Source: Lentzea fradiae
Lineage (GTDB): Bacteria > Actinomycetota > Actinomycetes > Mycobacteriales > Pseudonocardiaceae
Assembly: GCF_900100955.1 (NCBI RefSeq)
Contig: NZ_FNCC01000006.1
Location: 310,001-374,000 of the forward strand
Direction of reading: 5' to 3'
DNA: 64,000 bases
Below, in pieces: positions 17,981-29,310 of the stretch (positions are counted from its first letter, which is position 1; every line of letters begins with the position of its first letter). The notes below the pieces were generated by a model. It saw only the letters and a list, made by a program, of their open reading frames with translations, did no database searches and was not told where the DNA came from. The position numbers and the translations under genes are program-made.

Positions 17981-19984
17981 GTGCCTGAAGTTCCCCCCAC
18001 CGTGAGCCTCCTCGAAACCGCCGTCCGCGCCGTCGGCGGTGCCGAACGTCCTGGTCAGGTGGAGATGGCCGAGGCCGTCGACCACTCGATCCGCACGGGT
18101 GAGCACCTCGCGGTCCAGGCCGGGACGGGCACCGGCAAGTCGCTGGCCTACCTGGTGCCCTCGATCCGGCACGCGGTGGCCGAGGACGAGACCGTGGTGG
18201 TCTCGACGGCCACGATCGCGTTGCAGCGGCAGCTGGTCGACCGCGACCTGCCCCGGCTGTCCAAGGCGTTGAAGAAGGAGCTGGGGCGGGAGCCGACGTT
18301 CGCGATCCTCAAGGGGCGGCGCAACTACCTGTGCATGCACCGGGTCCACAACGGGGCGCCGGAGGAGCCGGAGGACGACGCGTTGTTCGACCCGTTCGCC
18401 GTCTCGAAGCTGGGGCGCGAGGTGAAGCGGCTGCACGAGTGGTCGTCGGACACCGAGACCGGCGACCGCGACGAGCTGGTGCCCGGTGTCAGCGAGCAGG
18501 CGTGGCGGCAGGTCTCCGTCACGGCCAGGGAGTGCCTCGGCGTCAGCAAGTGCCCGATCGGGTCCGACTGCTTCGCGGAGCGGGCGCGGGCGGAGGCGGG
18601 CAAGGCCGACGTGGTCGTCACGAACCACGCGATGCTCGCGATCGACGCGCTGGAGGGCTACCAGGTCCTGCCCGACCACGACGTGGTGGTGATCGACGAG
18701 GCGCACGACCTGGTCGACCGCGTCACGTCGGTGGCGACGGAGGAGCTGAGCGGCTCCAGCGTCGCGACGGCCGCGCGGCGGTGCGGCAGGCTGATCGACC
18801 AGGACGTCGCGGACCGGCTCGCCGAGGCGGGCGACGGCCTCGCGATGATCCTGGAGGACATGCCGGCGGGGCGTCTGGACGCTCTGCCGCGCGCGCTGGC
18901 CGGTGCGCTCGCCGCGACGCGGGACGCCGCGCACAACTGCGTGTCGGCGATGGGACCGGAGCGCAAGGAGGACCCGGACGGGGCGACGGCGCGCAAGCTC
19001 GCGCTGGCGCTGCTGGAGGAGGTCCACGACTGCGCGGTGCGCATCCTGGAGGCGTTCGACGAGGAGCGCGACGTCGTGTGGGTGTCGGGCGACTTCCAGC
19101 AGAAGGCGCCGACGCTGCGGGTCGCGCCGCTCGGGGTGGGCGGGCTGCTGCGCGAGCGGCTCTTCGCCAAGCGCACCACCGTGCTGACGTCCGCGACGCT
19201 CACGCTCGGCGGCGCGTTCGACGCGATGGCGCGCCAGTGGGGCCTGCCGCCGTCGGAGAAGGTCCGCAAGATCGAGGGCGCGGCGACGGACAAGGACCTC
19301 GACGGTCCGAAGTGGACAGGGCTCGACGTCGGGTCGCCGTTCCAGCACGCGTCGAGCGGAATCCTCTACGTGGCAAGGCATCTGCCGCAGCCGGGCCGCG
19401 ACGGGCTGCCGCAGGAGTACCTCGACGAGATCGAGGGGCTCGTCAACGCGGCCGGTGGGCGCGCGCTCGGGTTGTTCTCGTCGATGCGCGCGGCCAAGCA
19501 GGCCACGGAGGCGTTGCGGGACAAGCTGGAGCACCCGATCCTGTGCCAGGGCGACGACGCGACCGGCCTGCTGGTCAAGAAGTTCGCGGAGGACGAGCGC
19601 TCGTGCCTGTTCGGGACGCTGTCGCTGTGGCAGGGCGTGGACGTGCCGGGACCGAGCCTACAGCTCGTGATCATGGACCGCATCCCGTTCCCGCGCCCGG
19701 ACGACCCGCTGGCCTCCGCCCGGCAGAAGGCGGTGAGCTCGCGGGGCGGCAACGGCTTCCTGACCGTCGCCGCCACGCACGCCGCCCTGCTGATGGCCCA
19801 GGGCGCCGGCCGGTTGCTGCGCTCGATGTCGGACAAGGGCGTGGTCGCCGTTCTCGACCCGCGCATCGCCACGGCCCGCTACGGCGGCTTCATCAGGGCC
19901 TCCCTCCCCCCGTTCTGGACGACCTACGACCCCGAGGTGGTCAGGGCCGCCCTCAAGCGCCTGGACGCCGCCCAGCAGAAGTAG
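17981..19984 (+). CDS. dinG: DinG/XPD-family ATP-dependent DNA helicase
   Basis: A 667-aa SF2 helicase of the iron-sulfur class. The Walker A is QAGTGTGKSLAY near residue 50 and the DEAH box is VVIDEAHDLVDR near residue 240. Four cysteines in between (NYLCMHR, then ECLGVSKCPIGSDC) form the 4Fe-4S site. The C-terminal helicase domain contains LWQGVDVPGP and GAGRLLRS. It would unwind R-loops or D-loops during repair. It occupies the Rv1329c position next to the pncB block. The last codons are tandemly duplicated. Confidence 0.95.
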   Translation: MPEVPPTVSLLETAVRAVGGAERPGQVEMAEAVDHSIRTGEHLAVQAGTGTGKSLAYLVPSIRHAVAEDETVVVSTATIALQRQLVDRDLPRLSKALKKELGREPTFAILKGRRNYLCMHRVHNGAPEEPEDDALFDPFAVSKLGREVKRLHEWSSDTETGDRDELVPGVSEQAWRQVSVTARECLGVSKCPIGSDCFAERARAEAGKADVVVTNHAMLAIDALEGYQVLPDHDVVVIDEAHDLVDRVTSVATEELSGSSVATAARRCGRLIDQDVADRLAEAGDGLAMILEDMPAGRLDALPRALAGALAATRDAAHNCVSAMGPERKEDPDGATARKLALALLEEVHDCAVRILEAFDEERDVVWVSGDFQQKAPTLRVAPLGVGGLLRERLFAKRTTVLTSATLTLGGAFDAMARQWGLPPSEKVRKIEGAATDKDLDGPKWTGLDVGSPFQHASSGILYVARHLPQPGRDGLPQEYLDEIEGLVNAAGGRALGLFSSMRAAKQATEALRDKLEHPILCQGDDATGLLVKKFAEDERSCLFGTLSLWQGVDVPGPSLQLVIMDRIPFPRPDDPLASARQKAVSSRGGNGFLTVAATHAALLMAQGAGRLLRSMSDKGVVAVLDPRIATARYGGFIRASLPPFWTTYDPEVVRAALKRLDAAQQK

Positions 19985-20570
19985 ACCCAGCAGAAGTAGT
20001 GCCGCCGAGCCGTTCGAGCAGCTCGTCCCGGAACGCCTCGGCCTCGTCGCGTTCCGGGGACGGCTCGGCCCGGCGCAGCGCGCCTTCGAGGATCTTCAAC
20101 GCCTGCCGCTCGTCGCCGCGCGCGTCTGCCTGCCGTGCCGCGTTCTCCATGGCACGGGCCAGCGGGGTGCGCGCCTCGGGTTCCTGAGTGGCCTTGTTGA
20201 CCCGGATCCAGTTGCCGCCGGGGTCGATGACGCTGAACCCGGTGTAGCGGTCGTTGCGCAGCCGGGGCCGCGTCATCCGCGGGATGCCGGACACGAGCAC
20301 TTTCCCGTGCACGGCGCGCATTCCCGCCGCGAACGCCTCGAACAACGGCCCGGTGTCCTCGACTATCACGACGCACGTGCTGTGCGACTGCTCCGGGACG
20401 TGTCCGTCCAGCTCGTAGAAGTGCAGGTTGATGTCTTCGCGTTGCAACGCGACGTACGGGTTCGGCCGCGTCTGCCGATAGGTGACCGAGAAGCCGAGCA
20501 TCTCGTAGAACGACGCGGTCTCGTCGATGGAAACACAGGGCAGGAGCGGGATTGTCAGTTCGTTCGCCAT
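19953..20570 (-). CDS. VOC-superfamily protein with helical C-terminal extension (copy 1)
   Basis: A 205-aa protein. The N-terminal 125 residues form a glyoxalase/bleomycin-resistance fold (IPLLPCVSIDETASFYEMLGF ... INLHFYELDG ... VIDPGGNWIRVNK). A helical tail of about 60 residues follows (ERQALKILEGALRRAEP). The WIRV ending and DPGGN turn are classic VOC features. The metal ligands (H in NLHFYE and E at the strand ends) are partly kept. Its 3' end overlaps dinG by 32 bp. A paralogue lies 1.2 kb away with the same tail. Enzyme or binding role unknown. Confidence 0.82.
   Translation of the reverse strand: MANELTIPLLPCVSIDETASFYEMLGFSVTYRQTRPNPYVALQREDINLHFYELDGHVPEQSHSTCVVIVEDTGPLFEAFAAGMRAVHGKVLVSGIPRMTRPRLRNDRYTGFSVIDPGGNWIRVNKATQEPEARTPLARAMENAARQADARGDERQALKILEGALRRAEPSPERDEAEAFRDELLERLGGTTSAGSTSAGRRPGA
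19971..19999. repeat. 15-bp tandem duplication spanning the dinG stop codon
   Basis: The 15-mer CCCAGCAGAAGTAGA is followed directly by CCCAGCAGAAGTAG. The first copy encodes the last DinG residues and stop; the second adds a copy of both. On the other strand it gives the overlapping VOC protein a repeated TSAG tail. Confidence 0.95.
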
Positions 20571-20618
20571 CGCCCGAAGCTAAGCCCGGCACCGTCGAAA
20601 CGACACCGAGCTATTTGC

Positions 20619-20918
20619 TCATGCGAACAGCAGAGCGAGTCCGCCCAGCAAGAACAACGCCGACACGACGGCGATCGCGAGCACCTTCCCCCGCGACGTC
20701 TGCGCGTGTTTCAGCGCGATACCCAACGGGCCGATTCCAGCCACGACAACTCCTTTCGACGGCATGACAACAACTGCGCGCAACGCCCCGAACGCCACCG
20801 GCAACGGCGACATGCCAAGCTCTTGCGCACCAAGGACATCCGCTTCCCACTGCTCGCGATACCGGTCGTCACCGATGACGGCCGCGGCGAACCGCACCAG
20901 CAGCAACGCCGCCCTCAT
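20619..20918 (-). CDS. Small membrane protein paired with PadR regulator
   Basis: A 99-aa protein. A soluble N-terminal part contains DDRYREQWEADVLGAQELGMSP; two hydrophobic helices follow (about residues 45-65 and 79-97). Similar small proteins often follow PadR genes in actinobacteria and resemble the permease-prefix module, but I cannot name the function. Its ATG overlaps the padR stop (ATGA), so they are one operon. Confidence 0.75.
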   Translation of the reverse strand: MRAALLLVRFAAAVIGDDRYREQWEADVLGAQELGMSPLPVAFGALRAVVVMPSKGVVVAGIGPLGIALKHAQTSRGKVLAIAVVSALFLLGGLALLFA

Positions 20919-21223
20919 TGCGCCGCCCTCGGCACGAACCGCGGCTCCGGCGACGTCCTGGCGGCGACGACCCGGCGCGCTTCCGCCGCCCCGTCCGCCG
21001 TCAGCCGGTACATCCGCCGGCGAGGCCCGCGCCGCTCGGCGTCGTCGTCCCACGACGACGTCACCCAGCCCGCCCGTTCCAGCCGGTCCAGCAACGGGTA
21101 GACGCTGCCGGACGGGCGCCCGGTCAGCTTGATGATCTCCAGGCCCCAGCGGGGTTCCTCGGCGCCGAGCAGCACCTGAAGGACGTCCACCGTGGCCTTG
21201 CCGATGCGTTGCAGTGGCTCCAC
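20915..21223 (-). CDS. PadR-family transcriptional regulator
   Basis: A 102-aa winged-helix repressor of the short (PadR-s2-like) type. VLLGAEEPRWGLEIIKLTGRPSGSVYPLLDRLERAGWV holds the helix-turn-helix and recognition helix, and GPRRRMYRLTADGAAEARRVV is the wing plus C-terminal dimer helix. The GTG start was taken just inside the conserved N-terminus. CTACCTATGTAG immediately upstream, overlapping the stop of the preceding VOC gene, is a candidate autoregulatory site (weak). Confidence 0.9.
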   Translation of the reverse strand: MEPLQRIGKATVDVLQVLLGAEEPRWGLEIIKLTGRPSGSVYPLLDRLERAGWVTSSWDDDAERRGPRRRMYRLTADGAAEARRVVAARTSPEPRFVPRAAQ

Positions 21224-21233
21224 GCCACTAAGG

Positions 21234-21806
21234 CTACCTATGTAGATTAAGCCGGGCAAGCAGTTCCTCGCGGAACTCCAGCGCCGACTCCCGCTCCTCC
21301 TCCGAGGCGTGCACCTCGCGTGCCAGCGCCCCTTCGAGGATCTTCAACGCCTGCCGCTCGGCCCCGTGCGACCCCGCCAGCGTCACGGCGTTGCGCAACG
21401 CGCGGGTCAGCCCGTTGCGCACCGGCTCGTTCTCCCGCACGGACGGCACGACCCTGATCCAGTTGCCGCCGGGGTCGACCACCAGGAACCCGTCACGTCG
21501 CGGCCGGGTCATCCGCGGGATGCCGGTGAGCAGCACCCGTCCGTAGACCGTGCGCATCCCGGCGGCGAACGCGTCGTACAGCGACCGCGGGTCCTCGACC
21601 TGGATCAGGCACGAGCTGTACGACTCCGCGGGCTCGTGGCCGGGCCGGGCGAAGAAGTGGAGGTCGACGTCCTCCCGCCGCACCGAGAGGTACTCGGTCG
21701 GCCGGTACTGCCGGTACGTGACCGTGAACCCCAGCATCACGTAGAACTCGGCTACCTCGTCGATGGAGGCGCACGGTAACAGCGGGATCGTCACCTCGTT
21801 GGCCAC
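21234..21806 (-). CDS. VOC-superfamily protein with helical C-terminal extension (copy 2)
   Basis: A 190-aa paralogue of the VOC gene downstream of dinG; both begin MANE(V/L)TIPLLPC and end with the ERQALKILEGAL helical tail. Features shared with copy 1 include LGF(T/S)VTYRQ, (V/I)(D/N)LHF and DPGGNWIRV. It has a GTG start. The padR and small membrane genes lie between the two copies, so either the VOC gene duplicated around that pair or the pair inserted between them. Natural substrate unknown. Confidence 0.82.
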   Translation of the reverse strand: MANEVTIPLLPCASIDEVAEFYVMLGFTVTYRQYRPTEYLSVRREDVDLHFFARPGHEPAESYSSCLIQVEDPRSLYDAFAAGMRTVYGRVLLTGIPRMTRPRRDGFLVVDPGGNWIRVVPSVRENEPVRNGLTRALRNAVTLAGSHGAERQALKILEGALAREVHASEEERESALEFREELLARLNLHR

Positions 21807-21828
21807 GCCGCCACGCTAGACCCACTGA

Positions 21829-23217
21829 TCAGCCGTCGACCAGCAATCCGCGTAACGGACCCTGCAACCTTCCGGCCCGCCGGGACACCCCTGGCAGCGA
21901 CGTCACGCGCGCCGGCACCTCCAGGGCAGGGCGCCACATGGTGTCCACGACCTCGTGCACGGGGGCCGACACGTCACCGTCGAGGCCCTCCAGGTGCTCC
22001 GCCCACAGCCGCAGCCGAGTCGCGCGGACCACCGCCTCGTCGTCGGTCACGACGTTGACCTCGGTGTCGTTGAACAGCGAGTGCTCGTTGAGGTTGGCCG
22101 AGCCGACCGACATCCACTTGTCGTCCACAATGGACAGCTTCGCGTGCACGTAGACGGGTGCGTCACCGTGCGAGATCAGGGTCGCGGCGAGGACGTGGCC
22201 GCCCTGGTCCGCGTCGAGCAGGCGGCCGAGCTGACCGCGGGTGGTGTCGGCGCCGTTGCTGGGCTTCTGCGGCAACAGCAGCACGACCCGGAAGTCCGGC
22301 GACGGCGGGTCGCTCAGCTTCTCCAGCAGCACCTCGGTGATCTCCGGCGACCACAGGAACTGGTTCTCCACGTAGACGAACGACTCCGCCGCCCGGAACG
22401 CCCGCAGGTACGAGTCGAGCAGGCTGAAGTCGCCGTGCGGCGCGAAGCCGTAGGTGCGTTCGGGGATCGTGCGCACCAGCTGCACCGACGACGGCCCTGC
22501 CTCCGGCGGCACCTCGGGCGGCGGCAGGGTCTCCCCCGCGATCTCCAGCCAGCGCGCGGCGAAGTGCGCGGCCACCTCCGAGACGACAGGGCCCTCCAGC
22601 CGCGCGATGTGGTCGTGCCAGCCGAGGTCGCGCGGCGGGTGGTCCGGCGAGTCGTGGCGGTCGCCCTCCACGGCCGTCATGTCGAGCCCGCCGACGAACG
22701 CCACGTCGTCGACGATCACGATCTTCTCGTGGTGGCAGTGCAGGGTCCGTTCCCGCGCGTCGAGCTCGCAGCGGACGGCACCGCACTCCAGGAACTCCTT
22801 CTGCGCCGCCATCGCCCGCTTGCGCGTCGGCTCGAAGAACGGCACGGGCGGGCCCGCCCACAGCAGGACCCGCACCGGCACCCGTTCGGCCGCGGCGGAC
22901 AGCAGCTCGCGCAGCTGCGGCGCGCCCGGCTCGCGGGTCAGCCGGAAGTCGGGGGACGCGTGCCAGTTCGCGATGTGCACGTACTTCTGGGCGCCCTCGA
23001 TCGCCTTGGCGATCTCCGGGAACGCGTTGGCGCCGTCGACGAGCACCTCGATGCGGTTGCCGTGCTGCACCGGCCGGCGCGGGGTGAACCACCCCGCGCC
23101 GTCGCCTTCGAGCACGTCGCCCCAGCCCAGCCGCCGCAGTCTGCGCGTGTGGTGGGAGCACAACAGGTTCTCCAGCCCGTCACCGAGCCGGGCGTCGAGA
23201 ACGTCCAGTAAGCCCAC
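21829..23217 (-). CDS. Phospholipase D-family protein (two HKD motifs)
   Basis: A 462-aa PLD-superfamily enzyme with both catalytic motifs: HCHHEKIVIVDD (HxK near residue 163) and VYVHAKLSIVDDKWMSVGSAN near residue 357. No signal peptide is visible, so it is probably cytosolic or peripheral. It could be a phospholipase D or a cardiolipin synthase-like transferase; the spacing of motifs fits PLD or Cls without N-terminal helices. It is transcribed alone, just downstream of the PTH2-like gene on the same strand. Confidence 0.88.
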   Translation of the reverse strand: MGLLDVLDARLGDGLENLLCSHHTRRLRRLGWGDVLEGDGAGWFTPRRPVQHGNRIEVLVDGANAFPEIAKAIEGAQKYVHIANWHASPDFRLTREPGAPQLRELLSAAAERVPVRVLLWAGPPVPFFEPTRKRAMAAQKEFLECGAVRCELDARERTLHCHHEKIVIVDDVAFVGGLDMTAVEGDRHDSPDHPPRDLGWHDHIARLEGPVVSEVAAHFAARWLEIAGETLPPPEVPPEAGPSSVQLVRTIPERTYGFAPHGDFSLLDSYLRAFRAAESFVYVENQFLWSPEITEVLLEKLSDPPSPDFRVVLLLPQKPSNGADTTRGQLGRLLDADQGGHVLAATLISHGDAPVYVHAKLSIVDDKWMSVGSANLNEHSLFNDTEVNVVTDDEAVVRATRLRLWAEHLEGLDGDVSAPVHEVVDTMWRPALEVPARVTSLPGVSRRAGRLQGPLRGLLVDG

Positions 23218-23247
23218 GAGACGCGGGTTTACCCGTTCCGGGCGGTT

Positions 23248-25154
<1,907 letters not shown>

Positions 25155-25161
25155 TCAGACG

Positions 25162-25200
25162 CGATGAGCCCCGACCGCGCGCGGCAGCCGGGGCTCATCG
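25162..25200. terminator. Terminator of ctaD
   Basis: Perfect 12-bp inverted repeat (CGATGAGCCCCG / CGGGGCTCATCG) with a 15-nt loop, about 20 bp after the ctaD stop and before serB on the same strand. Confidence 0.8.
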
Positions 25201-25220
25201 TTGAACCTGTTACTCGCAGG

Positions 25221-27011
25221 TTACTTGTCGTGCTCCGAGTCGTCCTTCTCGGACGCCGTACCCGACTTGATCGCGGACGCGGCCATCTCGGAGAGAGCCG
25301 GCGGCGCGTCCTTGTGCGGGACCGCCTTGCCGGTGAAGGTCACGTGGCCCTCGGTCCGGATGCGCTCGATCATGTGCGGGTAGTGCAGCTCGAACGCCGG
25401 GCGCTCCGAACGGATCCGGGGCAGCTCGGTGAAGTTGTGCCGCGGCGGCGGGGACGACGTCGCCCACTCGAGCGAGTTGCCGTAGCCCCACGGGTCGTCG
25501 GCCGTGACGACCTCGCCGAACCGGTACGACCGGAAGATGTTCCAGATGAACGGCAGCGTCGACGCGCCCAGGATGTAGGCACCGATCGTCGAGACCATGT
25601 TGAGCGTCGTGAAGCCGTCCGTCGGCAGGTAGTCCGCGTACCGGCGCGGCATGCCCTCGTTGCCCAGCCAGTGCTGGACGAGGAACGTCGCGTGGAAGCC
25701 GAGGAACGTGGTCCAGAAGTGCAGCTTGCCGAGCGGCTCGTCGAGGAACCGGCCGGTGATCTTCGGGAACCAGAAGTAGATGCCGGCGAAGGTCGCGAAC
25801 ACGATCGTGCCGTAGAGCACGTAGTGGAAGTGCGCGACGACGAAGTACGTGTCGGACACGTGGAAGTCGATCGCGGGCGCGGCCAGCAGGACGCCGGAGA
25901 GACCACCGAAGAGGAACGTGACGATGAAGCCGATCGAGAAGAGCATCGGCGTCTCGAACGTCAGCTGGCCCTTCCACATCGTGCCGATCCAGTTGAAGAA
26001 CTTCACACCGGTCGGGACCGCGATGAGGAACGTCATGAAGGCGAAGAACGGCAGCAGCACGGCGCCGGTCGCGTACATGTGGTGCGCCCACACCGCGACG
26101 GACAGGGCCGCGATGCCGAGCGTCGCGTAGACGAGGCCGTTGTAGCCGAAGATCGGCTTGCGGCTGAACACCGGGAAGATCTCCGACACGATGCCGAAGA
26201 ACGGCAAGGCGACGATGTAGACCTCGGGGTGCCCGAAGAACCAGAACAGGTGCTGCCACAGGATCACACCGCCGTTGGCGGGGTCGAACACGTGCGCCCC
26301 GAGGTGGCGGTCGGCGAGCAGGCCGAGCAGCGCCGCGGTCAGGATCGGGAACGCGAGCAGCACGAGCACCGACGTCACCAGGATGTTCCAGGTGAAGATC
26401 GGCATGCGGAACATCGTCATGCCGGGCGCGCGCAGGCAGACCACCGTGGTGATCATGTTGACCGCGCCGAGGATGGTGCCGAGACCACCGACCACGAGGC
26501 CGGAGATCCACAGGTCGGCGCCGACGCCGGGCGAGTGGATCGCGCTGCTCAGCGGCGTGTACGCGAACCAGCCGAAGTCGGCGGCGCCACCGGGGGTGAC
26601 GAAGCCCGCCATCACGATCAGGCCGCCGAAGAGGTACAGCCAGTACGAGAAGGCGTTGAGCCGCGGGAACGCCACGTCGGGCGAGCCGATCTGCAGCGGG
26701 AGCACGAAGTTCGCGAAGCCGAAGACGATCGGCGTCGCGTACAGCAGCAGCATCACGGTGCCGTGCATCGTGAAGAGCTGGTTGAACTGCTCCTGGCTCA
26801 GGAACTGCATCCCAGGCCGGGCGAGCTCGGTCCGCATCAGCATGGCCATCGCGCCGCCCACCATGAAGAAGGCGAACGAGGTGACCAGGTACATGATGCC
26901 GATTTGCTTGTGGTCCGTGGTGCGGAACATCCGCAGCAGGAAGGACCCCTTGACCGCAGTGCGCGTCGGATAAGGACGCGTTGCGATCGGCTGCGGGGCT
27001 ACGGCCGTCAC
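25221..27011 (-). CDS. ctaD: Cytochrome c oxidase subunit I (aa3 type)
   Basis: Catalytic subunit of the cytochrome c oxidase, 596 aa with twelve or more membrane helices. The low-spin heme and binuclear centre ligands are visible: MHGTVMLLL near residue 93, [15 protein letters not shown] (His-Pro-Glu-Val-Tyr) near residue 270, [13 protein letters not shown] with the preceding AHHM pair, and FHYVLYG near residue 410. An actinobacterial C-terminal extension of about 100 residues follows the last helix. GTG start; monocistronic, with other ctaCEF genes not in the window. Confidence 0.97.
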   Translation of the reverse strand: MTAVAPQPIATRPYPTRTAVKGSFLLRMFRTTDHKQIGIMYLVTSFAFFMVGGAMAMLMRTELARPGMQFLSQEQFNQLFTMHGTVMLLLYATPIVFGFANFVLPLQIGSPDVAFPRLNAFSYWLYLFGGLIVMAGFVTPGGAADFGWFAYTPLSSAIHSPGVGADLWISGLVVGGLGTILGAVNMITTVVCLRAPGMTMFRMPIFTWNILVTSVLVLLAFPILTAALLGLLADRHLGAHVFDPANGGVILWQHLFWFFGHPEVYIVALPFFGIVSEIFPVFSRKPIFGYNGLVYATLGIAALSVAVWAHHMYATGAVLLPFFAFMTFLIAVPTGVKFFNWIGTMWKGQLTFETPMLFSIGFIVTFLFGGLSGVLLAAPAIDFHVSDTYFVVAHFHYVLYGTIVFATFAGIYFWFPKITGRFLDEPLGKLHFWTTFLGFHATFLVQHWLGNEGMPRRYADYLPTDGFTTLNMVSTIGAYILGASTLPFIWNIFRSYRFGEVVTADDPWGYGNSLEWATSSPPPRHNFTELPRIRSERPAFELHYPHMIERIRTEGHVTFTGKAVPHKDAPPALSEMAASAIKSGTASEKDDSEHDK

Positions 27012-27144
27012 GGTGCCTCCAGGCCTTGGTGGGACCAGTCGTTCGGAAACTCACCGGGATAGTAGACGGAGCCGATCAGCTCCATTCGGGTGGGCTGGGG
27101 CCGCTGGCCAGCGGCGTAGCGCAGGTCACACGTATCCTGCCGCC

Positions 27145-27651
27145 GTGCTCCGGTTGATCGTCGTCGCGTCCGTCCTGTTGCTGACTGCCTGTGGCAGCCC
27201 GGCTACGCACAACTCGGCGGACGTGGCGTTCGCGCGGGGCATGGTGCCCCACCACGAGCAGGCGCTGGAGATGAGCGACCTCGTCGCGGCGCGCACGGAC
27301 AACCCACACGTGATCGACCTCGCGAAGCGGATCACGGCGGCGCAGAAGCCCGAGATCGACCGCATGAACGGCTGGCTGGCGGCGTGGAACGCGCCCGTCG
27401 AGGCGTCGGCGGGCGGGCACTCCGGCGGCCACGGCCTGGTCGACCTGGGCGACCTCGCCGACCTGGACGACACCGAGTTCGACCGCCAGTGGCTGTCGCT
27501 GATGATCCAGCACCACCGCGGGGCCGTGAAGATGGCGCGCGAGCACCTGTCCGCCGGTACCGACCCGGAGGCCCGCAAGCTCGCGCAGGACGTCGTCGCG
27601 CAGCAGGAGAAGGAGCTCGCGGAAATGGAGTCGCTGCTCCCGCAGGGCTGA
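27145..27651 (+). CDS. DUF305 lipoprotein
   Basis: A 168-aa exported protein of the DUF305 (ferritin-like helical) family. A lipobox (LLLTACGS, Cys near residue 15) predicts a lipoprotein. The two family motifs are FARGMVPHHEQALEMSDL and SLMIQHHRGAVKMAREHL, each with an HH pair that could bind metal. The linker is His-rich (GGHSGGHG). TATCCT ends 6 nt before the GTG with no RBS, so transcription is probably leaderless. Metal or copper handling is suggested but unproven. Confidence 0.87.
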   Translation: MLRLIVVASVLLLTACGSPATHNSADVAFARGMVPHHEQALEMSDLVAARTDNPHVIDLAKRITAAQKPEIDRMNGWLAAWNAPVEASAGGHSGGHGLVDLGDLADLDDTEFDRQWLSLMIQHHRGAVKMAREHLSAGTDPEARKLAQDVVAQQEKELAEMESLLPQG

Positions 27652-27667
27652 TGCCAGCCTGATCGGC

Positions 27668-28459
27668 ATGACCTCCGCCGCTGTGTGTGCCGCCGTGTCG
27701 TTCGCCTCTTCGCACGGTGTGGTGTGCACGGACCCGGTCGTGCTGAAGAACGGCAGCAACGTCATCGTGCACCTGCGCCCGGTCCCGGTGGTCGCGCGGA
27801 TCGCCGCACGCACGGCTCTGGTGCGCCCCGCGGTGGCCGGGCACTTCGCCCGCGACCTGGCGGTGTCGGCGTTCCTCGCCGGTCGCGGCGTGCCGGTCGT
27901 GACGCCGTCCGAGGAGCTGCCCGCGGGCCCGCACACGACGGACGGGTTCGTGATCTCGTTCAGCACGCACGTCCCGCACTTCCCGGACGTCGAGCTGTCC
28001 CGCGCGGACGTGCTGAAGCTGTTGCCCGGCCTGCACGCCGAGCTGCGGCACTACCCCGGCGAGCTGCCGTCACGGGGACCGCTGGACGACATCGACAACA
28101 CCCTCAGGTACCTCGAAGACGCGGGCGTTCCGGACTTGGAGCCCTTCCAAGCACGGCGGGACGAGCTGCTGCGGGCGTGGGACGCCCACTACGACGGTGT
28201 CCAGGCGCTGCACGGCGACTCCCACGACGGCAACCTGCTGATGACCTCGTCCGGCCCGGTCTGGAACGACTTCGAGGACACCTGGCGCGGCCCCGTCGCG
28301 TGGGACGTGGCCTGCCTGGCGGGTGCGCGCGGCGAAGAAGCCGCCCGGCGCGCCGCGGATCTGTACGGCGGCGAGGCGGCTTCTTCGAACGTCGAGTACT
28401 GGCTCGAGGTGCGCGTGCTGTTCGGCACGCTCTGGGGCGTGCTGATGGACCGCGGTTAG
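27668..28459 (+). CDS. Phosphotransferase (APH/choline-kinase fold) family protein
   Basis: A 263-aa protein-kinase-like phosphotransferase. The Brenner motif is ALHGDSHDGNLLM near residue 180 and the metal aspartate is in WNDFEDTWRGPVAWDVACL. The N-terminal lobe is degenerate (VLKNGSNVIVHLRPVPVVARIA). Substrate unknown; such genes are common in actinobacteria and most are not resistance genes. It follows the DUF305 gene by 16 bp and ends convergent with the surface-protein gene, overlapping it by 4 bp. Confidence 0.82.
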   Translation: MTSAAVCAAVSFASSHGVVCTDPVVLKNGSNVIVHLRPVPVVARIAARTALVRPAVAGHFARDLAVSAFLAGRGVPVVTPSEELPAGPHTTDGFVISFSTHVPHFPDVELSRADVLKLLPGLHAELRHYPGELPSRGPLDDIDNTLRYLEDAGVPDLEPFQARRDELLRAWDAHYDGVQALHGDSHDGNLLMTSSGPVWNDFEDTWRGPVAWDVACLAGARGEEAARRAADLYGGEAASSNVEYWLEVRVLFGTLWGVLMDRG

Positions 28460-29169
28460 GCGCGGCGCCTGCGCATCACGAGGAGCACGGCGGCACCGGC
28501 GGCCACGAGCGCGGCACCGAGCCCGAGCATCCACGCGGACCCGAACCCGGTCGCGGCGAGCTCGTCCTGGTCGGCGACCGGCACCGGCGCGGCGGTGGTC
28601 GTCGTCGTGGTCACGGGCTGCTCGGAGGACGACGTGGTGGTCGTCGCAGGCGTCGACTCGGTGGTGGTCTCGGTGGCCGGCGTCGACGTGGTGGTCGTCG
28701 TCGTAGTGGTGGTGGTCGTGGTCGTCGTGGTGGTGTCCTTGACGCCACAGCCGAACCAGTGGCTGATGTCCGGGAGCTTCCCGCCGTTGTTGAACGGCGC
28801 CCGCAGCTCGTTCCACGGCAGCTCTTCGAGCTTGTCCGCCAGGTAGACGTTGAACGCGGGGCCGCCCTTGACCACGAGACCCGTGATCGTGATGCCCTCG
28901 GGCCCGGCCGTGATGTTCAGGTGCTTCTGGTTGTCGCCACCCGTGTAGGTGAAGAGGTTCGGGTGCACGGTCTCGCCGGTCAGCCCACCGACGGTGCACG
29001 CCTCGGGGTGGTTGATATCGACGTTCTTCAGGAACGCCGTCGCGCGCTCGTCGTCGGTGGTCGGCGTGCCCGGCTGGGCGCCGGCCGTGGTGGCGAGGGT
29101 CAGCGTCGCGAGAGCGGCGACGGCGGCCGAGGCGAACAGGCCGGCTCTTCGCAGTGGCGTGAGGCGCAT
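28456..29169 (-). CDS. Surface protein with Thr-rich stalk and LAATG sorting signal
   Basis: A 237-aa exported protein. The signal peptide is cleaved after AGA near residue 31, and a domain of about 110 residues with two cysteines follows (PEACTV and FGCGV). Next is a stalk with 16 consecutive threonines and repeats of Thr, Ser and Pro. The C-terminal signal is DELAATGFG, a hydrophobic helix and RRRR. LAxTG is the motif used by class E sortases. No sortase lies in the window. The ATG has a GGAG site. A wall-linked adhesin or aerial-surface protein is plausible but unproven. Confidence 0.82.
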   Translation of the reverse strand: MRLTPLRRAGLFASAAVAALATLTLATTAGAQPGTPTTDDERATAFLKNVDINHPEACTVGGLTGETVHPNLFTYTGGDNQKHLNITAGPEGITITGLVVKGGPAFNVYLADKLEELPWNELRAPFNNGGKLPDISHWFGCGVKDTTTTTTTTTTTTTTTTSTPATETTTESTPATTTTSSSEQPVTTTTTTAAPVPVADQDELAATGFGSAWMLGLGAALVAAGAAVLLVMRRRRA

Positions 29170-29310
29170 CGGGTTACTCCGTGAGGGTTGGCGGATGCGG
29201 CGATCTAAGACGATCGACGTCGCCCGAATGGGTTAGATGACGATCAACTTGAGGCTTGTGGCCGATTCGTTATTGATCCGTTAAGCGGAGTGCGGGCGCC
29301 CGGACGCCAA

